Positions 25,235 through 32,952 of a DNA stretch of 64,000 nt are shown here, piece after piece. The stretch comes from Mycobacterium sp. 852014-50255_SCH5639931 (lineage in GTDB: Bacteria > Actinomycetota > Actinomycetes > Mycobacteriales > Mycobacteriaceae). Location: positions 1-64,000 of the forward strand of contig NZ_LZSV01000033.1 of NCBI RefSeq assembly GCF_001665605.1, written 5' to 3'. Position numbers and translations under genes: made by a program. Under the pieces are notes generated by a model. The model saw only the letters and a list, made by a program, of their open reading frames with translations. It had not been told where the DNA came from and ran no database searches. How positions within the stretch are numbered: the first letter of the stretch is position 1; every line of letters starts with the position of its first letter.

Positions 25235-25327
25235 ATGACCTTATCGATTGTGCGCCGTAGCGCCTGCGGCGACCATCCGGCTCGCCGCCGCAAAAACGGC
25301 TGTCTGACAAGGGTTTGCCGCAGATGA
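25235..25327 (+). CDS. 30-residue leader ORF coupled to DoxX-like gene
   Basis: An ATG eight bases after a perfect AAAGGAGG ribosome site opens a 30-codon frame. The peptide is very basic (nine Arg) and has three Cys, at positions 11, 23 and 28. Its TGA overlaps the ATG of the DoxX-like gene (ATGA). Such strong initiation plus coupling suggests a translated leader, perhaps an attenuator. No homologue is known to me. Confidence 0.55.
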   Translation: MTLSIVRRSACGDHPARRRKNGCLTRVCRR

Positions 25328-25674
25328 ACACCGCATACGTTGCGATCACGCTGTTTACCGCCGCCATCACCGCCGCGATCGCCGTGGCCGATCTGATCCC
25401 GGCGGGTTTCGTCCTGGCGAACTCCGCCGAAGTCGGGGTGCCGCGTTCGTGGTTGCCGGCGCTGGGGGCGGTCAAGCTGGCCGGCGCGGCGGGGCTGATC
25501 GTGGGCCTGGTGGGCCTCCCCGCCTTGGGAATCGCTGCCGCCACCGGCCTGGTGCTGTTCTTTGTCGGCGCAGTCGTGACCCACCTGCGGGCCCGCGTCC
25601 TGTACAACATCGCGTTTCCCGGCGCGTACCTGTGCATGTCGGTGGCATCGCTGGCGTTGATGGTGCTGCGCTGA
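25324..25674 (+). CDS. DoxX-like small membrane protein
   Basis: A 116-residue protein with four predicted membrane spans (about 3-23, 43-64, 67-88 and 96-114), as in the DoxX/DoxX-like family. The motif LGAVKLAGAAGLIVGL is characteristic. It is divergent from an ECF41-type sigma factor, whose group often controls a neighbouring DoxX, oxidoreductase or carboxymuconolactone-decarboxylase-like gene. It probably works in membrane redox stress. I found no clear ECF41 promoter motif in the 168-bp gap. Confidence 0.82.
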   Translation: MNTAYVAITLFTAAITAAIAVADLIPAGFVLANSAEVGVPRSWLPALGAVKLAGAAGLIVGLVGLPALGIAAATGLVLFFVGAVVTHLRARVLYNIAFPGAYLCMSVASLALMVLR

Positions 25675-25687
25675 CCGGGGGTCGCGA

Positions 25688-26488
25688 TCAGCCGGGAAAG
25701 TACCGGATCCGGTTGATGGCGTCGCCCCGCCAGGCCATGTCGGCGAACAGTATTCCCCGCCCACGGCCGGAGTGGACCGACACCGTCACCGTGGGGCCCG
25801 CGCCGATCATCTTGGTCGAACCGCCGCCGTCCAGCTGCTCGACGAGTTCAGCGAGGTCGAGGGCGTCGTGGTCGCCGAGAGTGATTGTCGCGCCGGGTGA
25901 TAACGCACGCGACGCCGCGAGGAGATCTTGCCGCGCGGCGGCACCGAGGAATGCCTCGGCGAGCTTCTTGTGCCGCGCACCAACCCGCCGGAATCCCGTC
26001 ATGAAGCCGGTCGTGCCGCGCAACCGCTGATTGCTCAACAAGCCCCGAGACAGTTGCAGGGCGGGTCCGACCGCGCGTGATCCGGTTCGCAGGAACTGGA
26101 GCATCATCGCGGGCAGTTCCCAATAAGCCCGCAGTTCGCCAATGCGCCACTCGCCGTTGGTGTCTCGCAGGTCGTAGCGCAGGAACGCGGGAATGTACAT
26201 CGTGATCGCCGTGCCCATCGCAACCTCGAGCTCGACGTCGCGCAGCACCACGGTGTCGACGACGATGTCGAGGTCGCGGTGGAATTTGATGTCACGCGGA
26301 CCGATGAAGGTGTCATAAAAGCGGCCGATCTGCTCTTGCCCGACGTGCGGCCGCGACCCGACCGGATCCTCGACGCGGCCGTCGTCGGTGAACAACGCCA
26401 CCCACCCGGCGCGGTCGTGCGCGGCGGCCGCCTGCGGCGAGCGCTCGACGGCGGCCAGGAGATGCTCCCGATCCGGCGCGACCCCCAT
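25688..26488 (-). CDS. NTF2/SnoaL-like two-domain protein (Rv2042c-like)
   Basis: A 266-residue protein matching Rv2042c (265) in size and in being next to pncA. The first half is a SnoaL/NTF2-like fold (AHDRAGWVALFTDDGRVEDPVGSRPHVGQEQIGRFYDTFI, about residues 20-60). The second half is a less clear repeat of similar type. The ATG at 26488 is used; an in-frame GTG at 26491 is just before it. It is translationally coupled to pncA. Its function is unknown. Confidence 0.83.
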   Translation of the reverse strand: MGVAPDREHLLAAVERSPQAAAAHDRAGWVALFTDDGRVEDPVGSRPHVGQEQIGRFYDTFIGPRDIKFHRDLDIVVDTVVLRDVELEVAMGTAITMYIPAFLRYDLRDTNGEWRIGELRAYWELPAMMLQFLRTGSRAVGPALQLSRGLLSNQRLRGTTGFMTGFRRVGARHKKLAEAFLGAAARQDLLAASRALSPGATITLGDHDALDLAELVEQLDGGGSTKMIGAGPTVTVSVHSGRGRGILFADMAWRGDAINRIRYFPG

Positions 26489-27048
26489 CACGGACCCCCG
26501 ACCACTTCGACACCCGTGGCCCGCATCTTCTCAAGCGCCTCCGCGGCCGAGTCCGGCGAGACGGCCGCGGTCAGGTTTACCAGCACCCGGGTGGACAGGC
26601 CCGCCCGCGCGGCGTCCTCGGCGGTCCGCCGGACGCAATGATCGGTGGCGATGCCGACCACATCGACCTCGTCGACCCCACGCTCCCGCAACCAGTCCAA
26701 CAGCGGGGTCCCATTCTGGTCCACACCCTCGAAGCCGCTGTATGCCGCGGCAAAGGCGCCCTTGCGGAAGACTGCCTCGATCCGGCTGGTGTCGAGGTCG
26801 GGCCGCAGCTCCGCACCGGCACTTCCGGCGATGCAGTGCGGTGGCCACGATGATGAATAGTCCGGCCGGTCGGAGAAGTGGTCGTCCGGCTGGACGTGGA
26901 AATCCTGGGTTGCTACGACGTGCCGGTAGCCCGGCTCGCCGGCGAGGTAGTCGTTGATGGCGGGCGCCACGGCGGCACCGCGGGTCACCGGCAGCGAGCC
27001 ACCCTCGCAGAAATCGTTTTGCACGTCGACGATGATCAACGCCCTCAC
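26488..27048 (-). CDS. pncA: Pyrazinamidase/nicotinamidase
   Basis: A 186-residue PncA, the same length as the M. tuberculosis enzyme, which hydrolyses nicotinamide (and pyrazinamide) to the acid. All key residues align: catalytic Asp8 (VDVQND), Lys96 (RKGAF) and Cys138 (TDHC), and metal ligands Asp49, His51 (QDFH), His57 (DDHF) and His71 (PPHC). The GTG at 27048 is preferred over GTG at 27057 because it gives the M. tuberculosis length and the expected RALIIVDVQNDFC start. It serves NAD salvage in the cytoplasm. The downstream gene corresponds to Rv2042c, as in M. tuberculosis. Confidence 0.96.
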   Translation of the reverse strand: MRALIIVDVQNDFCEGGSLPVTRGAAVAPAINDYLAGEPGYRHVVATQDFHVQPDDHFSDRPDYSSSWPPHCIAGSAGAELRPDLDTSRIEAVFRKGAFAAAYSGFEGVDQNGTPLLDWLRERGVDEVDVVGIATDHCVRRTAEDAARAGLSTRVLVNLTAAVSPDSAAEALEKMRATGVEVVGGP

Positions 27049-27143
27049 GCGTTTCACCCTATCGGTGTCGCCCGTCACGGCGCTTCAGCTGGGCGTATGG
27101 GTGGGACGGTTTGTTCGCCAACCAGTCGGGTAATCCACCGGCC

Positions 27144-28175
27144 ATGTTGATCCGGAGAATCGCGCGCCCGTTGCTTTCAGTGGCTTTCATCGGCCAAGGA
27201 GTCAATTCCCTGCTGAACCCCAAATCGGCGGCGGCAGCGGCCGCCCCCGCGGTGGATGGTTTGCAGGCGTTGCCGAATTCGGTGAGCGGCAACATTCCGA
27301 GTGACCCCGAGACGGTCGCACAAATCACTGCGGCCGTTCAGATCGGCGGCGGCCTGCTGCTGGCCACCGGCAAGCTGCCGCGCGTCGCCTCGGCCGCCCT
27401 CGCGTTCACGGTGGTACCGGCCAACCTCGGGGCGCACTCGTTCTGGAACGAGAGCGATCCGGAGGCGAAAGCGCAGAAGCGCCAGCAGTTTCTCACCGAC
27501 CTCAGCCTGGTGGGTGGATTGCTGATCGCGTCCGCCGACACGGCGGGCAAGCCGTCACTCGGGTGGCGCGGTCGCCGGGCGGCCGAGCGGCTCTCCGAGC
27601 GAGTGTCTTCGGCGCTGCCCGGCTCCGACGACGCCCACTTCGATACCGACTTTTCGGAGTTGGGCGAAAAGATCGTGCACGGCCTGCAGATCGGCGCCGA
27701 ACGCGGTCGCGAACTGGCCAGCACGGCGGCCGAACGAGGCGCGCCGTACGCGGAGGCCGCGCTCGAACGCGGTCGCGAATTCGCCAGCACGGCCGCCGAA
27801 CGGAGCAAGCCGCTGGCCCAGAAGGCCCGCAAACGGGGCGAGGAGCTGGCCGACGAGGCGGCCGAGCGAGCCGCGCCGTTGGCGAAGAAGGCGCGCAAGC
27901 GCGGTGAAGAACTCGCCGACGAAGCCGCCGACTGGGCGGCGCCGCTGGCGAAGAAGGCCCGCAAGCGCAGCGAGAAGTTGGCCAAGGAGGCACGCAAGCG
28001 CGGTGAGGACCTGGCGAGCACGGCATTGGATCGCGGCGAAGACCTCGCCGACACCGCCCGCGCGCGCGGCATCTACCTCGCCGACACGGCCCGGGCTCGG
28101 GGGGGCTACCTGGCCGACACCGCGCGCGAACGACTCGGTGAACAGGTCAAGACGGGTCGCCGCAAGCTTTCCTGA
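27144..28175 (+). CDS. DoxX family membrane protein with long repetitive amphipathic tail
   Basis: A 343-residue protein in two parts. Residues 1-140 are a DoxX-type four-span domain (RRIARPLLSVAFIGQGVNSLLNP, QITAAVQIGGGLLLATGKLPR, PANLGAHSFWNESD). Residues 183-335 are a charged Ala-rich helical region. It is built from 11- to 15-residue repeats with the pattern (A/S)xxRGEELADEAAERAAPLAKKARKR and later LADTARARGxY. The tail resembles apolipoprotein/LEA-type surface helices and could lie on the membrane or bind a partner. It is divergent from pncA. Confidence 0.82.
   Translation: MLIRRIARPLLSVAFIGQGVNSLLNPKSAAAAAAPAVDGLQALPNSVSGNIPSDPETVAQITAAVQIGGGLLLATGKLPRVASAALAFTVVPANLGAHSFWNESDPEAKAQKRQQFLTDLSLVGGLLIASADTAGKPSLGWRGRRAAERLSERVSSALPGSDDAHFDTDFSELGEKIVHGLQIGAERGRELASTAAERGAPYAEAALERGREFASTAAERSKPLAQKARKRGEELADEAAERAAPLAKKARKRGEELADEAADWAAPLAKKARKRSEKLAKEARKRGEDLASTALDRGEDLADTARARGIYLADTARARGGYLADTARERLGEQVKTGRRKLS
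27690..28145 (+). repeat. In-gene tandem repeats encoding amphipathic helix units
   Basis: About a dozen degenerate repeats of 33-45 bp, each encoding Arg-Gly-Glu-(E/D)-Leu-Ala plus an Ala-rich linker. They are in frame inside the DoxX-family gene. Repeat number may vary between strains because neighbouring copies (for example 27790-27990) are similar at DNA level. Confidence 0.7.
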
Positions 28176-28179
28176 GGGT

Positions 28180-28674
28180 TCACGCGTCGCCGCGCAGATA
28201 GGCGTCGACGATCGCATCGACGCCGGGGCCGACATCAATGGTCGCGCCGGCCTCGTCGGCGCCGAGCGGCTCGAGCGCGTCGAATTGGGACCGCAGCAGC
28301 GCGGCCGGCATGAAATGACCGGTCCTGGCGGCCAGCCGGCCGCTGATGAGTGCCGGTGAACCGGCGAGGTGCAGGAATTCGACCTGCGGGCAGTGCGTGC
28401 GCAACTGGTCGCGGTATCTGCGCTTGAGCGCCGAACAACTCACCACGCCTCCGTCGCAGTGGCCGGCCAACCACTCCCCGACCTTGTCCAGCCAGGGGTA
28501 GCGGTCGTCGTCGTCGAGCGGTTCACCGGCCGCCATCTTGGCGATGTTGGCCGGCGGGTGCAGGGAGTCGGCGTCCACGAAGGGCACCCGCAAGCGTCGC
28601 GCGAGCGCCGCTCCGACGGTCGACTTGCCCGATCCGGAAACACCCATCACCACGACGGGGGCCCGTCCGCTCAC
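28180..28674 (-). CDS. Gluconokinase (GntK family)
   Basis: A 164-residue carbohydrate kinase that phosphorylates gluconate to 6-phosphogluconate. The P-loop MGVSGSGKST is at about residues 9-18. Other family marks are DADSLHPPANIAKMAAGEPLDDDDRYPWL and CSALKRRYRDQLR, followed by LAARTGHFMPAALLRSQFDALEP. The chain is about the usual length. The GTG at 28674 overlaps the stop of the upstream kinase-fusion gene by 4 bp. The 3' end is convergent with the DoxX gene, 4 bp apart. Confidence 0.92.
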   Translation of the reverse strand: MSGRAPVVVMGVSGSGKSTVGAALARRLRVPFVDADSLHPPANIAKMAAGEPLDDDDRYPWLDKVGEWLAGHCDGGVVSCSALKRRYRDQLRTHCPQVEFLHLAGSPALISGRLAARTGHFMPAALLRSQFDALEPLGADEAGATIDVGPGVDAIVDAYLRGDA

Positions 28675-30677
28675 TCGGACGCGAGGTTGCGGTTCCATTC
28701 CAGCCAGCCGACGCCGTTGCGTCCGTCGGCAGTCTGGACGGTCGCCCAGACCCGCGGGAACTGGCTCACCCGCCCGTCCGCGGCGATCAGACGCACCGGA
28801 GCCTGGCCGCGGACCTCGACGTCCGCGGTGATCTCGCCGGGATTGAGCTCCAAGGTGGCTTCCAGCGGCAATCCGTTGACGCCGAACGACTCTCGTGAAT
28901 CCACCGTTTGCAGCTCGGTGACCGTTCCCCGCGCGTCCTGGGAGTAGCCGATGCTGAACGCCGGCGCGCCGGGAATCCGGATGTTGACGCCGTGCAGGTG
29001 GGTGCCGTCGTCCAGGTGCAGCGCGCTCCAAATCCAGTCCATGCTCCACCAGTCACGCACGCCCCACGAGTGATCGCGCTGGCCGGGGACCGACTCGACG
29101 CGATAGCTGGCGTCATCGATGGTCACCGTGCCCGAGACCCGGCACGGGATCTCGTAGCGCGTCGTCAACCGGTATTTGTACGGAACGCCGTCGGTGTCCC
29201 ACACCAAGCTCATGGTCATTTCGACCGGGGTGCCGGGTTCCCCGCGCATCAACGCCGACGGATCGGGGTAAGCGTGAGCGCGCGCGTGCAGGTCGACGCG
29301 GTAGGTCTGCAGCGGGGTGGTCGCGGAGTGGCCGAGCTCGAAGGATTCGGTGCGCACGTCCCACGGGTCCGCCGGCAGCGGTACTTGCGCGTCGACGGCC
29401 ACGGTGGGCATGCCGGGCCCGCAGAGCAGCGCGTGCACCCACGCCTTCTGCTCGTTGGCGATCACGCCGAGGCGGAACCAGCCGCCCAATCCCTGTTCCG
29501 CATCGGCGAAGTCGGCATACCAGCTCTCGCTCCACAGTGGTTCGGCGGTCGGCGCGTGCGCACCTTCGTCCTCCTCCGTGGGCTGCAAGGGTTCGGGCGT
29601 CTGCGCGGCGGGCAGGGTCGCCAGCGCGTCGGTGTCGAGCACGTGATCACAGTGCCGTTGCAGCATCGTCATGAACATCCGGTCGCCGCGCTCGGTGCGT
29701 TCCACCAGCATCGAAGAGACGATCGCCATCATCACGCCGAAAAAGCTTTGCCTGCGAACACCTTCGGCGACGTCGGCGAGCGACAGCGGCGCCGCGGGCC
29801 CCAGCGCCTCGTGGTAGGCCAGCAACAACGCGTCGTACTGCTCCCGGCGATCCGGGGTCGGCAGCGCGCAGCCGAGGAAGTAGGACAGGTCGGTCAGCGC
29901 CGGACCCCAGGAAACCGTCTGCCAATCGACGACCGTCAGCGGGCGGTCGGCCGCGGCGGTGCCGAACAACAGGTTGTCCAGGCGGTAGTCACCGTGCATC
30001 AGCCCACAGGTCCGGTCGGGCGCCGACTCGGCGGCCAGGTAGCCGTCGAAGGACGCGACCAGGCGTTCGCACACCATGCGGTGCTCCGGTGCGATCTGGT
30101 CGCCGTAGCGGTCGATGAACCCGGCGTACAGCGGAGCGATCATCGCCTGGTTGAGCGGCGATTCCCGGTTCAGCCACGGGGCTTCGGCCAACGTGGTGTC
30201 GCCGAGCAGCGGCCCGTGCAGCCGCCCGAGCTCGACGACACAGAGGTGCGCCTGTTCGGCTGTCGCGCCGGCGATTTCGTCCCCGACCACGGCCGGCCCG
30301 GCATCACCCAGCAACAGATCGAACGCGCCCGTCGAAGTATCGACGGCGGCGTGGTAGCAGGGCGCTATCGGCCCACCCAGGCGTGGCGCGATGTCGCCGT
30401 AGAAGCGCACCTCCCGCTCGTAGAGGCCAAGGGCAAGCCCGGTTTGCCGGCTCACCGGGTCGGTGGCCGCCACTTTGAGCACTACCGACTCGGGCCTGCC
30501 GGAGGCCGCCGCGGCCTCGGCGTAGCTGAGCCGGATGCGGTAGCACTCGCTCATCTGCCCGGTGCCGATGCGCTCGACGGCGAAATCGGCGATGGGTCCG
30601 GCGCCGATCGCGGCTTCCAGCCATGCGGCGGTCAGGTCGCCGGGCCGTTCGATGACTTCTGCGGTGTCGGCATGCAT
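28671..30677 (-). CDS. Aminoglycoside-phosphotransferase-like kinase fused to a lipocalin/DUF7064-type domain
   Basis: A 668-residue two-part protein. Residues 1-360 are a kinase-like APH fold with the catalytic loop LMHGDYRLDNLLF near 236 (HxDxxxxN) and the metal motif VVDWQTVSWG near 258. Residues 380-668 are a beta-rich domain with WSESWYADFADAEQGLGGWFRLG and DHSWGVRDWWSMDWIW. This resembles the AttH/DUF7064-DUF7065 type found next to such kinases. The APH part probably phosphorylates a small molecule or lipid alcohol. It is co-transcribed with gluconokinase. The true substrate is unknown, and antibiotic resistance should not be assumed. Confidence 0.82.
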   Translation of the reverse strand: MHADTAEVIERPGDLTAAWLEAAIGAGPIADFAVERIGTGQMSECYRIRLSYAEAAAASGRPESVVLKVAATDPVSRQTGLALGLYEREVRFYGDIAPRLGGPIAPCYHAAVDTSTGAFDLLLGDAGPAVVGDEIAGATAEQAHLCVVELGRLHGPLLGDTTLAEAPWLNRESPLNQAMIAPLYAGFIDRYGDQIAPEHRMVCERLVASFDGYLAAESAPDRTCGLMHGDYRLDNLLFGTAAADRPLTVVDWQTVSWGPALTDLSYFLGCALPTPDRREQYDALLLAYHEALGPAAPLSLADVAEGVRRQSFFGVMMAIVSSMLVERTERGDRMFMTMLQRHCDHVLDTDALATLPAAQTPEPLQPTEEDEGAHAPTAEPLWSESWYADFADAEQGLGGWFRLGVIANEQKAWVHALLCGPGMPTVAVDAQVPLPADPWDVRTESFELGHSATTPLQTYRVDLHARAHAYPDPSALMRGEPGTPVEMTMSLVWDTDGVPYKYRLTTRYEIPCRVSGTVTIDDASYRVESVPGQRDHSWGVRDWWSMDWIWSALHLDDGTHLHGVNIRIPGAPAFSIGYSQDARGTVTELQTVDSRESFGVNGLPLEATLELNPGEITADVEVRGQAPVRLIAADGRVSQFPRVWATVQTADGRNGVGWLEWNRNLASE

Positions 30678-30695
30678 GAGGGTCAGCGTGCCAGG

Positions 30696-32201
30696 TCACT
30701 GGGCCAGGGAGAAGCCATCCCAGGCAATCCGGCGGTGCGGGTGTGGATCGAACTCGACGCGGCTCTTGCGGTCGAAGACCATGACGGCACGGTCGGCGGT
30801 GGTGTAGGTGGGCCAGTCGTCGCCCGGGGCACCGTGGCGGCTGAAGGACCGCCACCGCCGCTGCACCTGGTTACTGACCCGCAGCGCGGCGCGCCGATCG
30901 GCCGCGGCGGTCAGCAGCGCGCCGAATCGGGTGCGATAGACGTCGAAGACGGCCAGCAACTCGGTGGCATGGGTGGCACCCAGCCCCGACCAGCGCAGCG
31001 TGCGGGGGGCGTAGTCGTACCGGTAGAGGTAGGTGGGCGCGTGTGCGCTGTGGGCCTCGGCGATCTGCCAGGCCGCCGAACCGAAGGCGAAGTCGCCGCC
31101 GAGCTGGATGCATGCCGACGGCGCGGGATAATCCGGGTACGCGGACGTAATACGTTCGCGCGCAGCCGGTTCCGTGTCGGCCAGCAGTTCCTCGATCATC
31201 GTTTGATTGGTCGGCAGCATTTTGAGGAACCGGGTGAACAGGCGCCCCTCTTCGGCGTTGGTGCCCACGATGAGTGGCACCCGGTGCGCGTGCCCTCCGC
31301 GCATCGCCTCGACCGGATCGATGGGCACGACGTCGTCGCCGGCGACCGGGCCGATCGGAAAGGCGCCCAGCCTGTCCTCCATGCCCTGGTCGATCAGCCG
31401 GTGCTGGGCGTCGACCAGTTGCGCCGGTGACGCCTGCATCAGCACCTCGGCGGCGTCCTGCGGGCGCGCGCCCAGCAGCGCGGCGAAGCGTGTCGCGAAT
31501 TCCGCGGCGGTCTCTTGCGACCGGACCATGCCGGCGGCCGGACTTTCCGAAATGGCCCTTGCGAACAGCCCTTCGGCCGCCGGCACCGCCAACAGGCTGG
31601 CGGTGATGTGCGCGCCTGCGCTCTCCCCGAAGATGGTTACGTTATCCGGGTCGCCGCCGAACGCGGAGATGTTGTCTTTCACCCAGCGCAACGCCATCAC
31701 GAGGTCGCGCAGGAACAAGTTGCTGTCGATCGTGATGTCCGGGGTCGAAAGGGACGACAGGTCCAGGCATCCCAACGCGCCCAGCCGGTAGTTCACCGAT
31801 ACGTACACGCAACCGCGGCGCGCCAATGCGGCGCCGTCGTACAGCGGCGTGGCCGAGCTGCCGAGGATGTAGCCACCGCCGTGAATGAAGACCATGACGG
31901 GCAGCGGCTCTTCGGCGGGGCCCTCGGGGGTGACGACGTTGAGGGTGAGGCAGTCCTCCCCCATCGGCTGGTAGCGGCCGACTCCGAGCATGGTGTAGCG
32001 GCGCTGCTGGGGCGCGCAGTTGGCGAAGCCGTGGCAGTGCCGCACCCCCGACCACGGTTGCGCCGGCCGGGGCGCCCGCAATCGCAACGACCCGACCGGC
32101 GGCCGAGCGTACGGGATGGATCGCCAGCGGTGGACGCCGTCGCGGGTGAAGCCTTCCACGGTGCCGATGCTCGTGCGTGCGCGGACGGTGCGCTGATGCA
32201 T
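30696..32201 (-). CDS. lipT: Type B carboxylesterase LipT (Rv2045c-like)
   Basis: A 501-residue alpha/beta-hydrolase of the type B carboxylesterase family. The oxyanion motif FIHGGGYILGS is near residue 107, and the nucleophile elbow FGESAG near 190. The conserved EDCLTLNV is near 83, and the GTNAEEGRLF stretch precedes the acid. M. tuberculosis LipT is 511 residues and lies in the same order before lppI. It hydrolyses carboxylic esters; the physiological substrate is unknown. It is divergent from lppI. Confidence 0.92.
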   Translation of the reverse strand: MHQRTVRARTSIGTVEGFTRDGVHRWRSIPYARPPVGSLRLRAPRPAQPWSGVRHCHGFANCAPQQRRYTMLGVGRYQPMGEDCLTLNVVTPEGPAEEPLPVMVFIHGGGYILGSSATPLYDGAALARRGCVYVSVNYRLGALGCLDLSSLSTPDITIDSNLFLRDLVMALRWVKDNISAFGGDPDNVTIFGESAGAHITASLLAVPAAEGLFARAISESPAAGMVRSQETAAEFATRFAALLGARPQDAAEVLMQASPAQLVDAQHRLIDQGMEDRLGAFPIGPVAGDDVVPIDPVEAMRGGHAHRVPLIVGTNAEEGRLFTRFLKMLPTNQTMIEELLADTEPAARERITSAYPDYPAPSACIQLGGDFAFGSAAWQIAEAHSAHAPTYLYRYDYAPRTLRWSGLGATHATELLAVFDVYRTRFGALLTAAADRRAALRVSNQVQRRWRSFSRHGAPGDDWPTYTTADRAVMVFDRKSRVEFDPHPHRRIAWDGFSLAQ

Positions 32202-32280
32202 AACCCGACGTTAGCCGACATGACGGGCGTAACGCGCGCGCAGCGCCTTATTTGCGGGCATGGCGGTTTAGCCTGACTAG

Positions 32281-32952
32281 ATGCGGATCGCCGCGCTGCT
32301 GGCAGCGTCGTTACTGATCGCCGGGTGCTCACACACCGTCGGTGGCCAGTCCCAGCAAACTCAGACGTCGACGACCGCCGCCTCCACTCCACCTGGCAGC
32401 AAACCCCCGGCCCCCTCTGCCGCACCGGCGGCGGGAGCCTCGATCTCCGACGTCATCGCATGGATCGAGGCCGGCCATCCCGCAGACCCCGGTCGCTATC
32501 ACAACGCGATTCGCGACGGTGCGACCACGCCACTCGGCAACGACATCGCGTTCACGGCCGCCGCCGGCAAAGCGTCTTGCACGACCGATTCCAAGCACAC
32601 GGGTGCCGCCCTGCTCTGCCTGGTGAGCCTGACCAACCCACCACCCGCTCCCCCGACGTCCTACGGCGGCTGGCAGGGCGGTTGGGTGACCTTCGACGGC
32701 GTCAACCTGCAGGTGGGTGCTTCGCGCGCCGATCCCGGCCCGTTCATTAACGGCAATGGTTCGGAACTGGCGAACGGTGACTCGCTGTCATTCGGCGACT
32801 ATCGTTGCCGCGCCGATCAAACCGGACTGTACTGCGTGAATTACGCCCACCAGTCGGCCGCCCGATTGAGCCCCGCGGGCAGCCAACCGTACGGCTGCCT
32901 ACGGCCGGCGCCCGCACCGGATGGCGTGGGCACGGCGTTCAGCTGTTCGTGA
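32281..32952 (+). CDS. lppI: Lipoprotein LppI (Rv2046-like)
   Basis: A 223-residue lipoprotein with a short signal peptide and lipobox LLIAGC (Cys16), then a Ser/Thr/Pro-rich linker to about residue 52. A globular domain with several Cys follows (ASISDVIAWIEAGHPADPGRYHNAIRDGATT, then GDYRCRADQTGLYCVNYAHQSAARLSP). Size and position match Rv2046. It marks the last conserved gene before the accessory island; its stop overlaps the convergent dehydrogenase by 14 bp. Confidence 0.9.
   Translation: MRIAALLAASLLIAGCSHTVGGQSQQTQTSTTAASTPPGSKPPAPSAAPAAGASISDVIAWIEAGHPADPGRYHNAIRDGATTPLGNDIAFTAAAGKASCTTDSKHTGAALLCLVSLTNPPPAPPTSYGGWQGGWVTFDGVNLQVGASRADPGPFINGNGSELANGDSLSFGDYRCRADQTGLYCVNYAHQSAARLSPAGSQPYGCLRPAPAPDGVGTAFSCS

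Noticed and set aside
25156..25323. ECF41 promoter (TGTCACA with CGTC) for the DoxX-like gene
   Set aside because: I looked for the motif on both strands of the gap and saw no convincing copy.
28671..30677. Aminoglycoside resistance gene
   Set aside because: The kinase fold is shared by many small-molecule kinases, and the fusion to a beta-rich domain argues for another substrate.
28908..31430. An 840-residue plus-strand frame across the kinase fusion and lipT
   Set aside because: It is antisense to two genes with intact catalytic motifs and has the same biased composition.
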